NCBI GenBank assembly: GCA_963773155.1
Contig: CAVZAB010000012.1
Span: forward strand, 246,794-310,793
Source of the DNA: CAVZAB01 sp963773155
GTDB lineage: Bacteria; Pseudomonadota; Alphaproteobacteria; Rhizobiales; Beijerinckiaceae
Direction of reading: 5' to 3'
DNA length: 64,000 nucleotides
The notes under the pieces were generated by a model. That model searched no databases and was not told the origin of the DNA. It worked only from the letters and a program-made list of their open reading frames with translations. Position 1 is the first letter of the stretch. Every line of letters begins with the position of its first letter. Below are positions 9,585-18,094 of this stretch, in pieces. The position numbers and the translations under genes were made by a program.

Positions 9585-10181
9585 ACAACCTCTTCCTTCA
9601 GTTGACCAAGATAATTATGCGCTCGTGCTCGGCCGCTGTCCAGACAATGTCGACGAGGATGGGTCTGTCGTTGCATAGACCTCTCTCCGATTCTACTCCT
9701 GGGGCCCTTGCCATGCGGCGGCAAGAATGCAGCGTTATCATCCTTGCGGGATGACTGTGCCAGCAATGGCGACAATGCAATCAGCGCAGCCAGATCAACT
9801 CGTGAATGCACGTCCTGCCGCATCCCCATGCTGGCAAACTGATCGAACATCCAGACAGGCGGTTCCAGCGAGCTGTCCGACTATCACGGTTGCAGCGCGC
9901 AATGTCACCGGTGGCCCTGTGGATGGCCTCGTGTATACGACCGTCAATACCGACCAAGGACGCCATGGGTATTGAAGCGCACGATCGACCGTCCTGTTAG
10001 CCATGGATTCTACAATGCAGTCCGGCCCCACGCCTCACCCTGCCGTCGGCCACTTGCACCCGAAGTGTCCTCGCCCGCAAAGCTGCCACCCATGAACCTG
10101 GACCAATCGGTGGGCACGCTTCAGAGCCCAGAGCCCGCCCTAGTGTGGAGGTCGCGATTCAACCCTGGCCCGAACCAAAGA
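9585..10181. other. Intergenic stretch upstream of the guanidine hydrolase gene
   Basis: Nearly 600 bases between the hydratase stop and the hydrolase start, both on the minus strand. It should hold the hydrolase promoter. I looked for the conserved ACGR-type loops of guanidine riboswitches and did not see a convincing one. Some minus-strand frames look weakly coding but belong to no family I know. Confidence 0.35.
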
Positions 10182-10961
10182 TCAGTCGAAGATAACGGCC
10201 ACCGCGCCTAGGTCCTCGAACTCGATCAAAACCTGGTCCCCCGGAGCGAAGGGCATCGGTGTTAGACGCGTTCCAGTGGTGATGATGTCGCCGGATTTGA
10301 GGCCCTCGCCTCGCCTCGCCCGATGTCCGGCCAGCCAGACGAGCCCAGTCCACGGGTCACCCATCGACACGCCGGGACTATCCTCCACCGTCTGGCCATT
10401 CCTCGAACCGCGCGGCCTAATACGGGGCAAATCTCTCTCCCGCCAGTCTGTAATCGTCGGCCCAAGGACGAACGAGGCCGCGTAGCCATTGTCCGCGACA
10501 ACCTCGGGAGCCGCCATTTCGGCGTACCGCTCGAAGCGTGAGTCCGGGACCTCAATCGCAAGATGTACATCGGCAACTGCTTCCATAACTTCGTCTAGAT
10601 CGTAAGCGGTTGCGCGCGGCGGTAAATCGTGGCTGAGCCGAAATGCGAACTCGCCTTCCGCCACACGCATGTGCATTGGACCTGCTGCCAGTCTCGCGCC
10701 GTCGGAATACACGGCACCAGCAAATAGCCGCCCGGCCAAGGGCTCGGAGATGCCAAGGCGGCGTTGACCCGCCTCAGAGGTGATGGCGAGCTTCCAGCCG
10801 AGCACAGCTCTTTGGGTGTACGCTGCGATTGCATCCTGAATAGCGTAGCCGTCGTAGAGCCCGTGCGGCCGGCAGTCGGGAGGTAAGCTGTCAAGGCGGG
10901 ACCCGGAAAGCTGTGCTTGCCAGAGAAGATTCGCCGCTCTCTCGATCGCAGGCTGATCCAT
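10182..10961 (-). CDS. 2-keto-4-pentenoate hydratase family protein
   Basis: 259 residues resembling MhpD/DmpE/HpaH hydratases and the decarboxylases related to them. The GWKLA motif near residue 56, the EGEFAFRLSHDLP segment (Glu ligands for the divalent metal) and the C-terminal SGDIITTGT plus FAPGDQVLIEFEDLG stretches are all typical. These enzymes add water to 2-hydroxydienoates made by aromatic ring cleavage, in the cytoplasm. It ends an apparent two-gene unit with the GntR regulator (14 bases upstream), which suggests it is regulated together with the divergent catabolic operon. The exact dienoate is unknown. Confidence 0.8.
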   Translation of the reverse strand: MDQPAIERAANLLWQAQLSGSRLDSLPPDCRPHGLYDGYAIQDAIAAYTQRAVLGWKLAITSEAGQRRLGISEPLAGRLFAGAVYSDGARLAAGPMHMRVAEGEFAFRLSHDLPPRATAYDLDEVMEAVADVHLAIEVPDSRFERYAEMAAPEVVADNGYAASFVLGPTITDWRERDLPRIRPRGSRNGQTVEDSPGVSMGDPWTGLVWLAGHRARRGEGLKSGDIITTGTRLTPMPFAPGDQVLIEFEDLGAVAVIFD

Positions 10962-10975
10962 TGCAATGCTTCCGA

Positions 10976-11665
10976 CTATGACCGGTTGAGTCTCAACTTG
11001 ATTGCTGTCAGCTTGTTGGCAAGATGCATGTTGAGGATGGAGGAGAGAGCACGCCCGTCGCGTGCCTTAAGGGCGGCGAGCATTGCCTCATGTTCCGCGA
11101 CGGCCTCACACCAGCGTTCTTCCGACATATTGGCGAGGTAGCGCGCGGTAAGCAGCCGTCCTGCCAGACCCTGATAAACGGTCTTCAACGTCTCGTTGCG
11201 CGTCGAAGAGAGAATCGCCTGGTGAATCGCCTGATTGAGCCTAAAATACGGTTGCAATTCTCGGCGGCGCCAGTGCTGAATCATCTCGGTGTGGAGCGCT
11301 TCGATTTTGGCGATCTCAACATCGGTGATGCGGCGGCAAGCAATCTCGCCCGCGAGAGACTCGAGTGCGCCCATGACCGGGAAGACATCTTCGAGATCTG
11401 CGACGCTCAGCGAGGCAACCACCGCGCCGCGACGAGGTTGCAAAGAGATGATACCCTCAGAGGCAAGGACCTTCAGCGCCTCGCGAAGCGGCGTGCGTGA
11501 GACACCATACTGTTTGCAAAGTGGCATTTCCTGAATCTTTTCGCCAGGGACAAGCATTCCTGAACGGATCATCTCTCGCAGGTGCTCCACGAGTTCGTCA
11601 TGGAGCGAGCGTCTCGCGATGGTTGTGATGCGCGGCCCACATTCCGCTGTTTCGCCATCCGTCAT
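10976..11665 (-). CDS. GntR-family (FCD) transcriptional regulator
   Basis: 229 residues. A winged helix-turn-helix occupies roughly residues 18-85 (GEKIQEMPLCKQYGVSRTPL, then REALKVLASEGI and QPRRGAVV). An all-helical FCD ligand domain follows (about 95-220), including the Asp/His-type metal positions found in this subfamily (RLNQAIHQAIL and AEHEAML). FCD regulators are usually repressors released by an organic acid. It is divergent from the aminotransferase operon with about 300 bases between, so it probably controls both that operon and its own downstream hydratase. The ligand is unknown. Confidence 0.85.
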   Translation of the reverse strand: MTDGETAECGPRITTIARRSLHDELVEHLREMIRSGMLVPGEKIQEMPLCKQYGVSRTPLREALKVLASEGIISLQPRRGAVVASLSVADLEDVFPVMGALESLAGEIACRRITDVEIAKIEALHTEMIQHWRRRELQPYFRLNQAIHQAILSSTRNETLKTVYQGLAGRLLTARYLANMSEERWCEAVAEHEAMLAALKARDGRALSSILNMHLANKLTAIKLRLNRS

Positions 11666-11966
11666 TCGATTTCTTCCTCTTTACTGTCACAAGTCGTTGC
11701 CGCGAGATGTGCGTCGTCGCTCAGGTGTGATGACCCACCCGAAGTACAAAAAAAGCGGTGCTCGTCGGATCACAAACTAATCCGCCTTAGTATCAAGAAG
11801 ACAAACCTACCATCCCCGCGGCTCCGCGTGAAAACCAGGCCTGTTTTCATCGGCCAGCGCAATCATTCCGTTCCTTGACTCCTAGAATTTATAATGCAAA
11901 ATGCAACGCATGGCTACGACCCAATCAGTGCGCTCGTTGACGGTTGCTCACGATAGGCGGACGCGT
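11666..11966. promoter_or_regulatory. Divergent promoter region, possible GntR operator
   Basis: Shared upstream region of the regulator and the aminotransferase operon. At 11890-11905 a TATAAT runs into the sequence GCAAAATGC, a short inverted repeat with an AAA centre followed by another GCAACGCAT; this is a candidate operator. No properly spaced -35/-10 pair was found, so the promoter itself is not assigned. Confidence 0.3.
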
Positions 11967-13125
11967 ATGGCGGGTCGCCACTTTTTGCAAATACCTGGAC
12001 CAACGAACGTTCCCGACCGAAATCTTGCGGGCCATTAGCCTTCCAACTATCGATCATCGCGGCCCTCGTTTCGCCGACCTCTGCCGTCGCGCCATTGATG
12101 GGTTGAGGTGGGTGTTTCGATGCTCGGGACCAGTGGTGATCTATCCTGCCTCTGGCACCGGCGCATGGGAGGCCGCCCTTGTCAACACGCTTTCGCCGGG
12201 CGACGCGGTTTTAATGTCCGAGACCGGCCATTTCGCCAACCTCTGGCGGGCTCTGGCTGCTCGCTTGGGGCTGAAGCCGGAGACACTAAGCGGCGATTGG
12301 CGTATGGGGGTCGATCCGGCACGAATTGCCGAGCGGCTGCGGCAGGATAAGTCGCATTCGATTAGGGCGGTTTGCGTTGTGCACAACGAAACCTCGACCG
12401 GCTGCGCTGCGCCGATTGGCGATGTGCGTCGGGCAATAGACGACGCACGTCACCCGGCGCTTTTCATGGTCGATACGATCTCGTCACTAGGTTCGATCGA
12501 CTATCGCCATGACGAATGGGCTGTCGATGTCAGTATCGGCTGCTCGCAGAAGGGGCTGATGCTGCCCCCAGGCCTTTCGTTCAATGCGATGAGCGAGAAG
12601 GCGCTTGCGGCGTCGACCTCCGCGCGTCTGCCTCGGTCTTATTGGGACTGGGCCGAGATGTTGAAGGTGAACGAGAAGGGCTTCTTTCCCTTCACGCCTT
12701 CGACCAATCTATTGTATGGTCTCGCTGAGGCCGTTGACATGCTGCGCGAGGAGGGGCTGAAAGCTGTTTTCGCACGTCACCGCCGTCATGCGACAGCGAC
12801 ACGGCGTGCTGTCGACGCATGGGGCCTCGAAGTCTATTGCCGCAATCCCCGCCAATTCTCGGATGCGCTTACGGCCGTCCTAATGCCCGAAGGGCACAGC
12901 GCGGACGAATTTCGCCGATGTGTACTTGAGACTTACGACATGTCGCTCGGAAGTGGCTTGTCAGCGCTCACTGACCGAGTCTTCAGAATCGGCCACCTCG
13001 GGGATTTCAACGATCTCTCCCTCGCCGGCACCCTTGCTGGTGTCGACATGGCCTTGGCACTTACATCGGTCCCGCACCACAAGGGAGGTGTGCAAGCAGC
13101 ACTCGACTATTTGGCCTCGAACTAA
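11967..13125 (+). CDS. Class V aminotransferase (serine/alanine-glyoxylate type), frameshift near N-terminus
   Basis: The main frame carries the serine-glyoxylate/alanine-glyoxylate aminotransferase family: ILRAISLPTIDHRGP, YPASGTGAWEAAL, HNETSTGC, MVDTISSLGS and the PLP Lys in GCSQKGLMLPPG. The conserved N-terminus (MAGRHFLQIPGPTNVPDR) lies in another frame, from the ATG at 11967 with an AGGCGGA site. The two join if one A is removed from the AAA at 12020-12022. I therefore give the start as 11967 and regard the gene as split by a one-base insertion, either real or a sequencing error. It heads the catabolic operon and probably transfers an amino group onto glyoxylate; a ureidoglycine-type role is possible. 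Confidence 0.8.
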
Positions 13126-13269
13126 CCGGTAGCAGAAGGCGGCCGGAAAGAGCGTGCAGCGCCGTAATCTACGAGCAAGCAGAGAGGAGGGCAGTCCCGG
13201 GTCGCCCGCAAACAAAGAGGTGGGGCCTCAAGCCGCTCGAGAAGCGGCGGAGAGATGGGGGTTGGGGGT

Positions 13270-14757
13270 ATGAATGACTTAGTATCCTTGCCAGCACGCA
13301 GGCTTCGCGCCATGATCGGGTCGAAAACCGTCTCGCCCGTCGAGGTTTTCGATGCATTCCTTTTGCGGATCGATCAGGTCAATCCAGCGATCAATGCGGT
13401 CGTCACAATCAACGCGGAGCGCGGTAGAGACGAGGCCAAGTTGGCCGAAAAAGCTGTCATGAGCGGAATGCCGCTCGGCATTCTCCATGGCCTGCCGGTT
13501 GGCGTCAACGACGTGCACAGCACGGCGGGACTCCGCACGACGCTCGGGTCGCTGCTGTACAAGGATGACGTGCCCGTTTCCGACGATCTCAATGTCTCTC
13601 GAATCCGCAAGGCTGGCGGGATCGTGATCGGAAAAACCAATACGCCAGAGTTTGGCGCCGGCGCCAACACGGTTAACAGGGTTTTCGGCGCGACTGTCAA
13701 CCCTTTCGACACCCGCCTTTCTGCCTCCGGTTCCTCTGGCGGATCCGCTGCGGCACTGGCGACGGACATGATCCCCTTGTCCACAGGCGGAGACCTGGGC
13801 GGCAGCCTTCGGACTCCGGCAGCCTTCTGCGGCGTCGTCGGCCACCGGCCCTCTCCCGGCACATGCCCGACGCACCGTGCTTCCGACGGCTGGTCGCCGC
13901 TTGCCGTGGAAGGAGCGATGGCCCGCGATGTTGGCGACACCTCGCTCCTCATCGCGGCGCTTGTCGGGCAAACACCGCTCGACCCTATTGCCCGTGATCT
14001 TTCGCCGGAGCCGTTCCTTTCCTTGCCTGCGATACGGCTCGACAAGCTGCGCGTAGCCTTCAGTGTCGACCTCGGATCCATTCCCGTGGCCGAAAACGTT
14101 GCCACACATTTCCGCCAAATCGCCGGGCGCATGGCGCCGCTTTTTGCAAAGACTGTTTGGAACGACCCAGACCTGGGCGATATCGATGCCACATTCGAGG
14201 CGCTTCGAGCGGTGGGGTATGCCAACTCATATGGAGAATATGTTAGACAACATCGCAACATCGCCTCCCCCAATATCATTGCCAATGTCGAACTGGTTGG
14301 CAGGCTCTCGGTGTCCGACATTGGACGAGCACATGTGGCGCAGACCGACCTCTATCGACGGTTCCAGGCTTTCTTCGAGCATATCGATGTTCTGATTTGT
14401 CCAGCCTCACCAGTCACACCCTTTTCAGTTGACGATGTGTATGTGACAGAAGTGGGAGGCGTGCCGATGGCGAGCTACATCCGGTGGATCGCCCTAAACT
14501 ACGCAATCACCCTAACCACCCACCCGACCACTGTCATACCCGCTGGTCTCGGGCCGACAGGCATGCCCTTCGGCATCCAGCTCGTCGGACGCCATCTCGA
14601 CGACATCGGAACCCTCGCCATTGCCTCGGCTTTGGAAGATGCCCTCGCCAAAGACCCAATCCTGGTCCGCCCGAGGCCCGACATCGGCAAGTTGAGCAAG
14701 TCGGGCATCGAGACGCGGGCTGGCAAAATCTCACCACAATGGCTGGGATCACCATAG
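13270..14757 (+). CDS. Amidase-signature family protein lacking the catalytic Lys
   Basis: 495 residues from the ATG at 13270; another ATG at 13255 would add five. The amidase signature is clear: GLPVGVNDV near residue 75, SGSSGGSAAA, then the nucleophile-Ser region STGGDLGGSLRTPA. In family enzymes the Ser-cisSer-Lys triad takes its Lys from the GLPxxxKD motif. Here that position is Asn80 (codon aac at 13507), while both Ser remain. Activity may be lost or altered. Neighbours suggest it should hydrolyse a half-amide or carbamoyl compound made by the imidase-like protein downstream. The gene follows the aminotransferase with about 140 bases between. Confidence 0.8.
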   Translation: MNDLVSLPARRLRAMIGSKTVSPVEVFDAFLLRIDQVNPAINAVVTINAERGRDEAKLAEKAVMSGMPLGILHGLPVGVNDVHSTAGLRTTLGSLLYKDDVPVSDDLNVSRIRKAGGIVIGKTNTPEFGAGANTVNRVFGATVNPFDTRLSASGSSGGSAAALATDMIPLSTGGDLGGSLRTPAAFCGVVGHRPSPGTCPTHRASDGWSPLAVEGAMARDVGDTSLLIAALVGQTPLDPIARDLSPEPFLSLPAIRLDKLRVAFSVDLGSIPVAENVATHFRQIAGRMAPLFAKTVWNDPDLGDIDATFEALRAVGYANSYGEYVRQHRNIASPNIIANVELVGRLSVSDIGRAHVAQTDLYRRFQAFFEHIDVLICPASPVTPFSVDDVYVTEVGGVPMASYIRWIALNYAITLTTHPTTVIPAGLGPTGMPFGIQLVGRHLDDIGTLAIASALEDALAKDPILVRPRPDIGKLSKSGIETRAGKISPQWLGSP

Positions 14758-14837
14758 CCTCTCAGCGACCGACCGAAATGGAACTCCCAGGATGAAAGCG
14801 GCCCAAATATATCTCTAAGCCAAATCAGGAGAACAAC

Positions 14838-15761
14838 ATGATCCGCAGGCCTGTTCCTTGGCCAAACGGCGCAAAGGTTGCAGTTGCAATTACCTTCGAC
14901 GTTGATGCTGACAGCTCGTTGCACCTTGCCTTTCCGCAAAACGCCATCAACCGCGTTTCTACCCTTTCGATGTTTCGCTATGGTCCCGAGGTGTCGGTCC
15001 CAAGAATCCTCGAGACTTATAGGCGGTTTGGATTGAAACAGACTTTTATGGTGCCGGCCTGGTGTATCGAGAATTACCCGAAAGCAGTCGAGGCAATGCT
15101 CGCTGGCGGGCACGAGATTGGCTACCACGGCTATATTCACGAGGGCCCAAATACGATGTCGCGGGACGCCGAGCATTATTGGCTCAGTCGCAGCATCGAG
15201 ATCATCGAGAAGTTTACAGGCAAGCGGCCGCGCGGTAACCGATCGCCCGGGCACTGCATTTCAATCCATACGCCCGAATTGCTTGCCGAGGAAGGCTTTA
15301 CCTACGACTCGACACTCCAAGGCGACGATGTTCCCTACATCCTCGAAACGCCAAAGGGCAACATTGTCGAGCTACCGACCCACATGGCCATGGATGATTG
15401 GCCACCCTATGCCTATATCGGGGATTACAATCACCTTATGCAAATCATGTCCCCCGACCGGGCGATGGAAATCTTCATGTCCGAATTCGAGGCCATGCGG
15501 CATTATGGCGGCGGCCTCTGGGTTACACTCTGGCACCCCTTTATCAGCGGCCGCGCGGCGCGCTGGCTGCGCGTCGAGCGCATGATCGAGGACATGATGA
15601 AGTCCGGCGATGTCTGGTTCGCAACGATGGAGGAGATTGCGAACCACGTGAACGCCTGCCGCAAGAACGGTAGCTATGATGCTCGTGTTGACAAAATGCC
15701 GCTGTACGACAGGCCGGTGACTATCGACGGGCCTTGGTTTGGAGCGCCGCCGGTGAAATAG
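14838..15761 (+). CDS. PuuE/imidase-like polysaccharide deacetylase-family hydrolase
   Basis: 307 residues with no signal peptide, so probably cytoplasmic. The NodB-type fold shows the catalytic Asp pair in TFDVDAD (about residue 20), the HGYIHEG metal motif near residue 100, GNRSPGHCISIHTPE and a late LWHPF motif. Cytoplasmic members act not on polysaccharides but on cyclic amides: allantoinase PuuE and the cyclic imide hydrolase of Pseudomonas. An AGGAG site precedes the ATG. Placed between an amidase and an ABC importer, it most likely opens an imported cyclic imide or ureide; the substrate is inferred, not seen. Confidence 0.78.
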   Translation: MIRRPVPWPNGAKVAVAITFDVDADSSLHLAFPQNAINRVSTLSMFRYGPEVSVPRILETYRRFGLKQTFMVPAWCIENYPKAVEAMLAGGHEIGYHGYIHEGPNTMSRDAEHYWLSRSIEIIEKFTGKRPRGNRSPGHCISIHTPELLAEEGFTYDSTLQGDDVPYILETPKGNIVELPTHMAMDDWPPYAYIGDYNHLMQIMSPDRAMEIFMSEFEAMRHYGGGLWVTLWHPFISGRAARWLRVERMIEDMMKSGDVWFATMEEIANHVNACRKNGSYDARVDKMPLYDRPVTIDGPWFGAPPVK

Positions 15762-15815
15762 CCAAATACAGGGGCAGGCACGGCGAGCAGTGATAGTAGT
15801 TTCAGGAGCAAACAT

Positions 15816-16925
15816 TTGGTCGATCACGAGGCCAAGAACTTGACATTATCACAGAGCCAGGTCGAACCTGGCGGATCTCGCGGTGGTAACGCCTTGTCCC
15901 TCGGTATTTCCGGCGGTCAGCCCGTCAATATGAGTGACGAGGAGCGCATGCCCGCCGTCGCGCAAAGCGCGGTTGAAGGTGAATTTCGGCGCCACCTGTC
16001 GAGCCTGAATGTTAGTGAATTCATCATGCCGGCGTTCATCGTCGGTTACTCCGCACTCATCTTTCTGGTCGAGCCTCGCTACCTTTCCCGCGGCAATCTC
16101 GACAATCTCGCAAGTCAAATCGCGCCGTTGATTGCTATGTCGGTGGGGCAAGCCTTTGCGATCATCAGCGGAGGATTGGACCTGTCAATGGCTTCGGTGA
16201 TGTCTGTCTCCGGGGTCATTGCAATCCTCATGGTTCCGACGATTGGCGTATGGCCTTCCGTACCGGTGATGGCGGGCTGTGGCCTCATCACCGGTCTCAT
16301 CACCGGCTACATCATCGGCTACCAGCGGACGTCACCTTTCATCGTCACTCTCGGGATGGCATCGGTGGCGAGCGCTGTGGCGCTCATCCTCGCGCATGGC
16401 GTGCCGATCTACGCGGTGCCGCCAGAGTTGACGGCAATAATTGGGTTCGGGCATTTTCTCGGACTTCCCGTTAGTTTTGAGATCGCCATCGCAATGCTCC
16501 TTGCTGGCTCGTTTCTGCTGAAACGAACAGTGTTCGGCCGCTATGTGTATGCCATAGGTTCCAACAAGTCGGCCGCCATACGCTCAGGTGTAAACGTGCC
16601 ATTCTATACCATGCTGGTCTATGCCTTCGCCGGGTTCTCGACGGGCATCGCCAGCATTATCCTGACCTCGTGGGTGGGTGCGGCGCAGCCCGTCGCTGAG
16701 ACTGACATGACACTCCGCTCGATCGCGGCTTCGGTGCTTGGCGGCATCGCACTCAATGGTGGCAGCGGTGGAATGCTGCATGTGCTCTACGGTTGCATCG
16801 TGCTCGGCTCGCTTTCCAACTCGCTCACCTTAGTTGGTGTATCGTCATTTTATCAGATTCTAGTCGTCGGCATCGTCATCATTCTGGCGGTAATGCTTGA
16901 TCGCGTTCGCAGACGCGAAACATAG
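15816..16925 (+). CDS. ABC transporter permease, ribose/xylose (RbsC) type
   Basis: 369 residues. A soluble N-terminal tail of about 65 residues precedes eight to ten hydrophobic segments of the BPD_transp_2 family. The GGLDLSMASVMSVSGV loop, typical of RbsC-like permeases (GGIDLSVGS), is at about residues 118-135, and RSIAASVLGGIALNGGSGG lies near the end. The start is a TTG supported by AGGAG seven bases upstream. Only one permease gene is present, so it should form a homodimer. Together with the binding protein and the ATPase that follow, it makes a complete importer for the substrate of this cluster. Confidence 0.85.
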   Translation: MVDHEAKNLTLSQSQVEPGGSRGGNALSLGISGGQPVNMSDEERMPAVAQSAVEGEFRRHLSSLNVSEFIMPAFIVGYSALIFLVEPRYLSRGNLDNLASQIAPLIAMSVGQAFAIISGGLDLSMASVMSVSGVIAILMVPTIGVWPSVPVMAGCGLITGLITGYIIGYQRTSPFIVTLGMASVASAVALILAHGVPIYAVPPELTAIIGFGHFLGLPVSFEIAIAMLLAGSFLLKRTVFGRYVYAIGSNKSAAIRSGVNVPFYTMLVYAFAGFSTGIASIILTSWVGAAQPVAETDMTLRSIAASVLGGIALNGGSGGMLHVLYGCIVLGSLSNSLTLVGVSSFYQILVVGIVIILAVMLDRVRRRET

Positions 16926-17005
16926 GGTCATCGTCTCATAAACTTATGTGAACTTCACCTATTCTGAGTCGTAACTGCCAGTTGTTGTCAAACGGAGGAG
17001 AAGCA

Positions 17006-18094
17006 ATGATGTTGAATATTTTGCAAAAGCGCCTCGCCAGCTCGATTTATATCGCGGCCATCGCGGTTATCTTGGGATTAGGCTTGGCTGGCCCCTTCGC
17101 CAGGGCCGCAGAGCAAGATCGCTTCCTCGGCAACATCGATAGGATTGTCCAGGACACTGGCACGCCGATAAGATACGGCGTCACGTTAGTGCATCTCCAG
17201 GATGACTACTGGAAGGGTATGGCCTATGGCATCGTTGACGAAGCACAGAGGTCCGGCGGTAAGGTCGTGCAAGTCTCCATCGCCGGCAAATATGGCAACG
17301 TAGCCGAGCAGTTCGCCCAAATCGAAGCGATGATGACCAAGGGAATTGACGTCCTCATTCTCGGTGCCTCGTCCTATGACGGTTTCGACCCCATTCTCCG
17401 GAAAGCTAAAGAGAAAGGGATCAAGGTCATCGCCGTGGGGACGCCGGTCAATAGCAAAGTACCGGATTGGGGCGTGTTGTTCAGCGATTTCGACATTGGC
17501 AACAAGATGGGCATGCTGTTGTGCGAGAAGCGGCCAGCAGACAAGTTCACAATCATCGGACTGCCGGGACCGGCGGGCGCGGAATGGTCGAAATTGCGCG
17601 TGGATGGGTTGAAGAAGGCCGTCGAGAATTGCCCCGGCGCAACCCTTGAGTTGGCACCGGTCGGAGGTGAGATCAGCATTGGCTATGCCCTGTCGCAGAC
17701 CTCCGACATGATTACCAAGTTCCCCGACGCCAGCTTCGTGTGGACCCCGACCATGGGCCTCGGCATGGGCGCTGTGCAGGCCATCAAGCAACGCAACAGC
17801 AAAATGAAGGTGGTCGGTAGCACGATCATGCGCGGCGTGTTCGATCCAATTGAGAGCGGTACTCTCCTCGCAGTAAACGCCGAGCCTTCGATCCTCGTCG
17901 GCCGGCTGATCGTTCAGTATGCCATCCGCCAGAAGCTCGGGCTGCCGACGCCGCTCATCAAGCAGACCTCGGAGTTCCAGTATCCGCTGATTCTTATGCC
18001 GACCGAGTTCCTGACCAAGGACAACTACAAGACCTATCCTTGGGAACAGACAGACGTTCCGCCAAAGGACTGGTCGATTGAGGCCTTCCAGTAG
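17006..18094 (+). CDS. Periplasmic substrate-binding protein of the ABC importer (TorT/sugar-binding fold)
   Basis: 362 residues. The ATG at 17006 has a GGAGGAG site five bases upstream; a TTG farther up is less likely. A signal peptide runs to about residue 33 (IAAIAVILGLGLAGPFARA, cut before AEQ). The mature part is a type I periplasmic binding protein (Peripla_BP_4): GVTLVHLQDDYWKGMAYG near the start, a GIDVLILGASSYDG segment in the first lobe and GLPGPAGAEWSKLRVDGLK in the hinge region. Overall it is closer to TorT-like proteins than to RbsB. It captures the transported compound for the adjacent permease. The ligand cannot be deduced. Confidence 0.83.
   Translation: MMLNILQKRLASSIYIAAIAVILGLGLAGPFARAAEQDRFLGNIDRIVQDTGTPIRYGVTLVHLQDDYWKGMAYGIVDEAQRSGGKVVQVSIAGKYGNVAEQFAQIEAMMTKGIDVLILGASSYDGFDPILRKAKEKGIKVIAVGTPVNSKVPDWGVLFSDFDIGNKMGMLLCEKRPADKFTIIGLPGPAGAEWSKLRVDGLKKAVENCPGATLELAPVGGEISIGYALSQTSDMITKFPDASFVWTPTMGLGMGAVQAIKQRNSKMKVVGSTIMRGVFDPIESGTLLAVNAEPSILVGRLIVQYAIRQKLGLPTPLIKQTSEFQYPLILMPTEFLTKDNYKTYPWEQTDVPPKDWSIEAFQ

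Noticed and set aside
9585..10181. Guanidine riboswitch upstream of the GdmH-like gene
   Set aside because: No paired stems with ACGR loops or the conserved ykkC core were seen by eye; a covariance-model search would be decisive.
11875..11895. A TTGACT plus TATAAT promoter before the aminotransferase
   Set aside because: The two boxes are only nine bases apart, far from the 16-18 needed.
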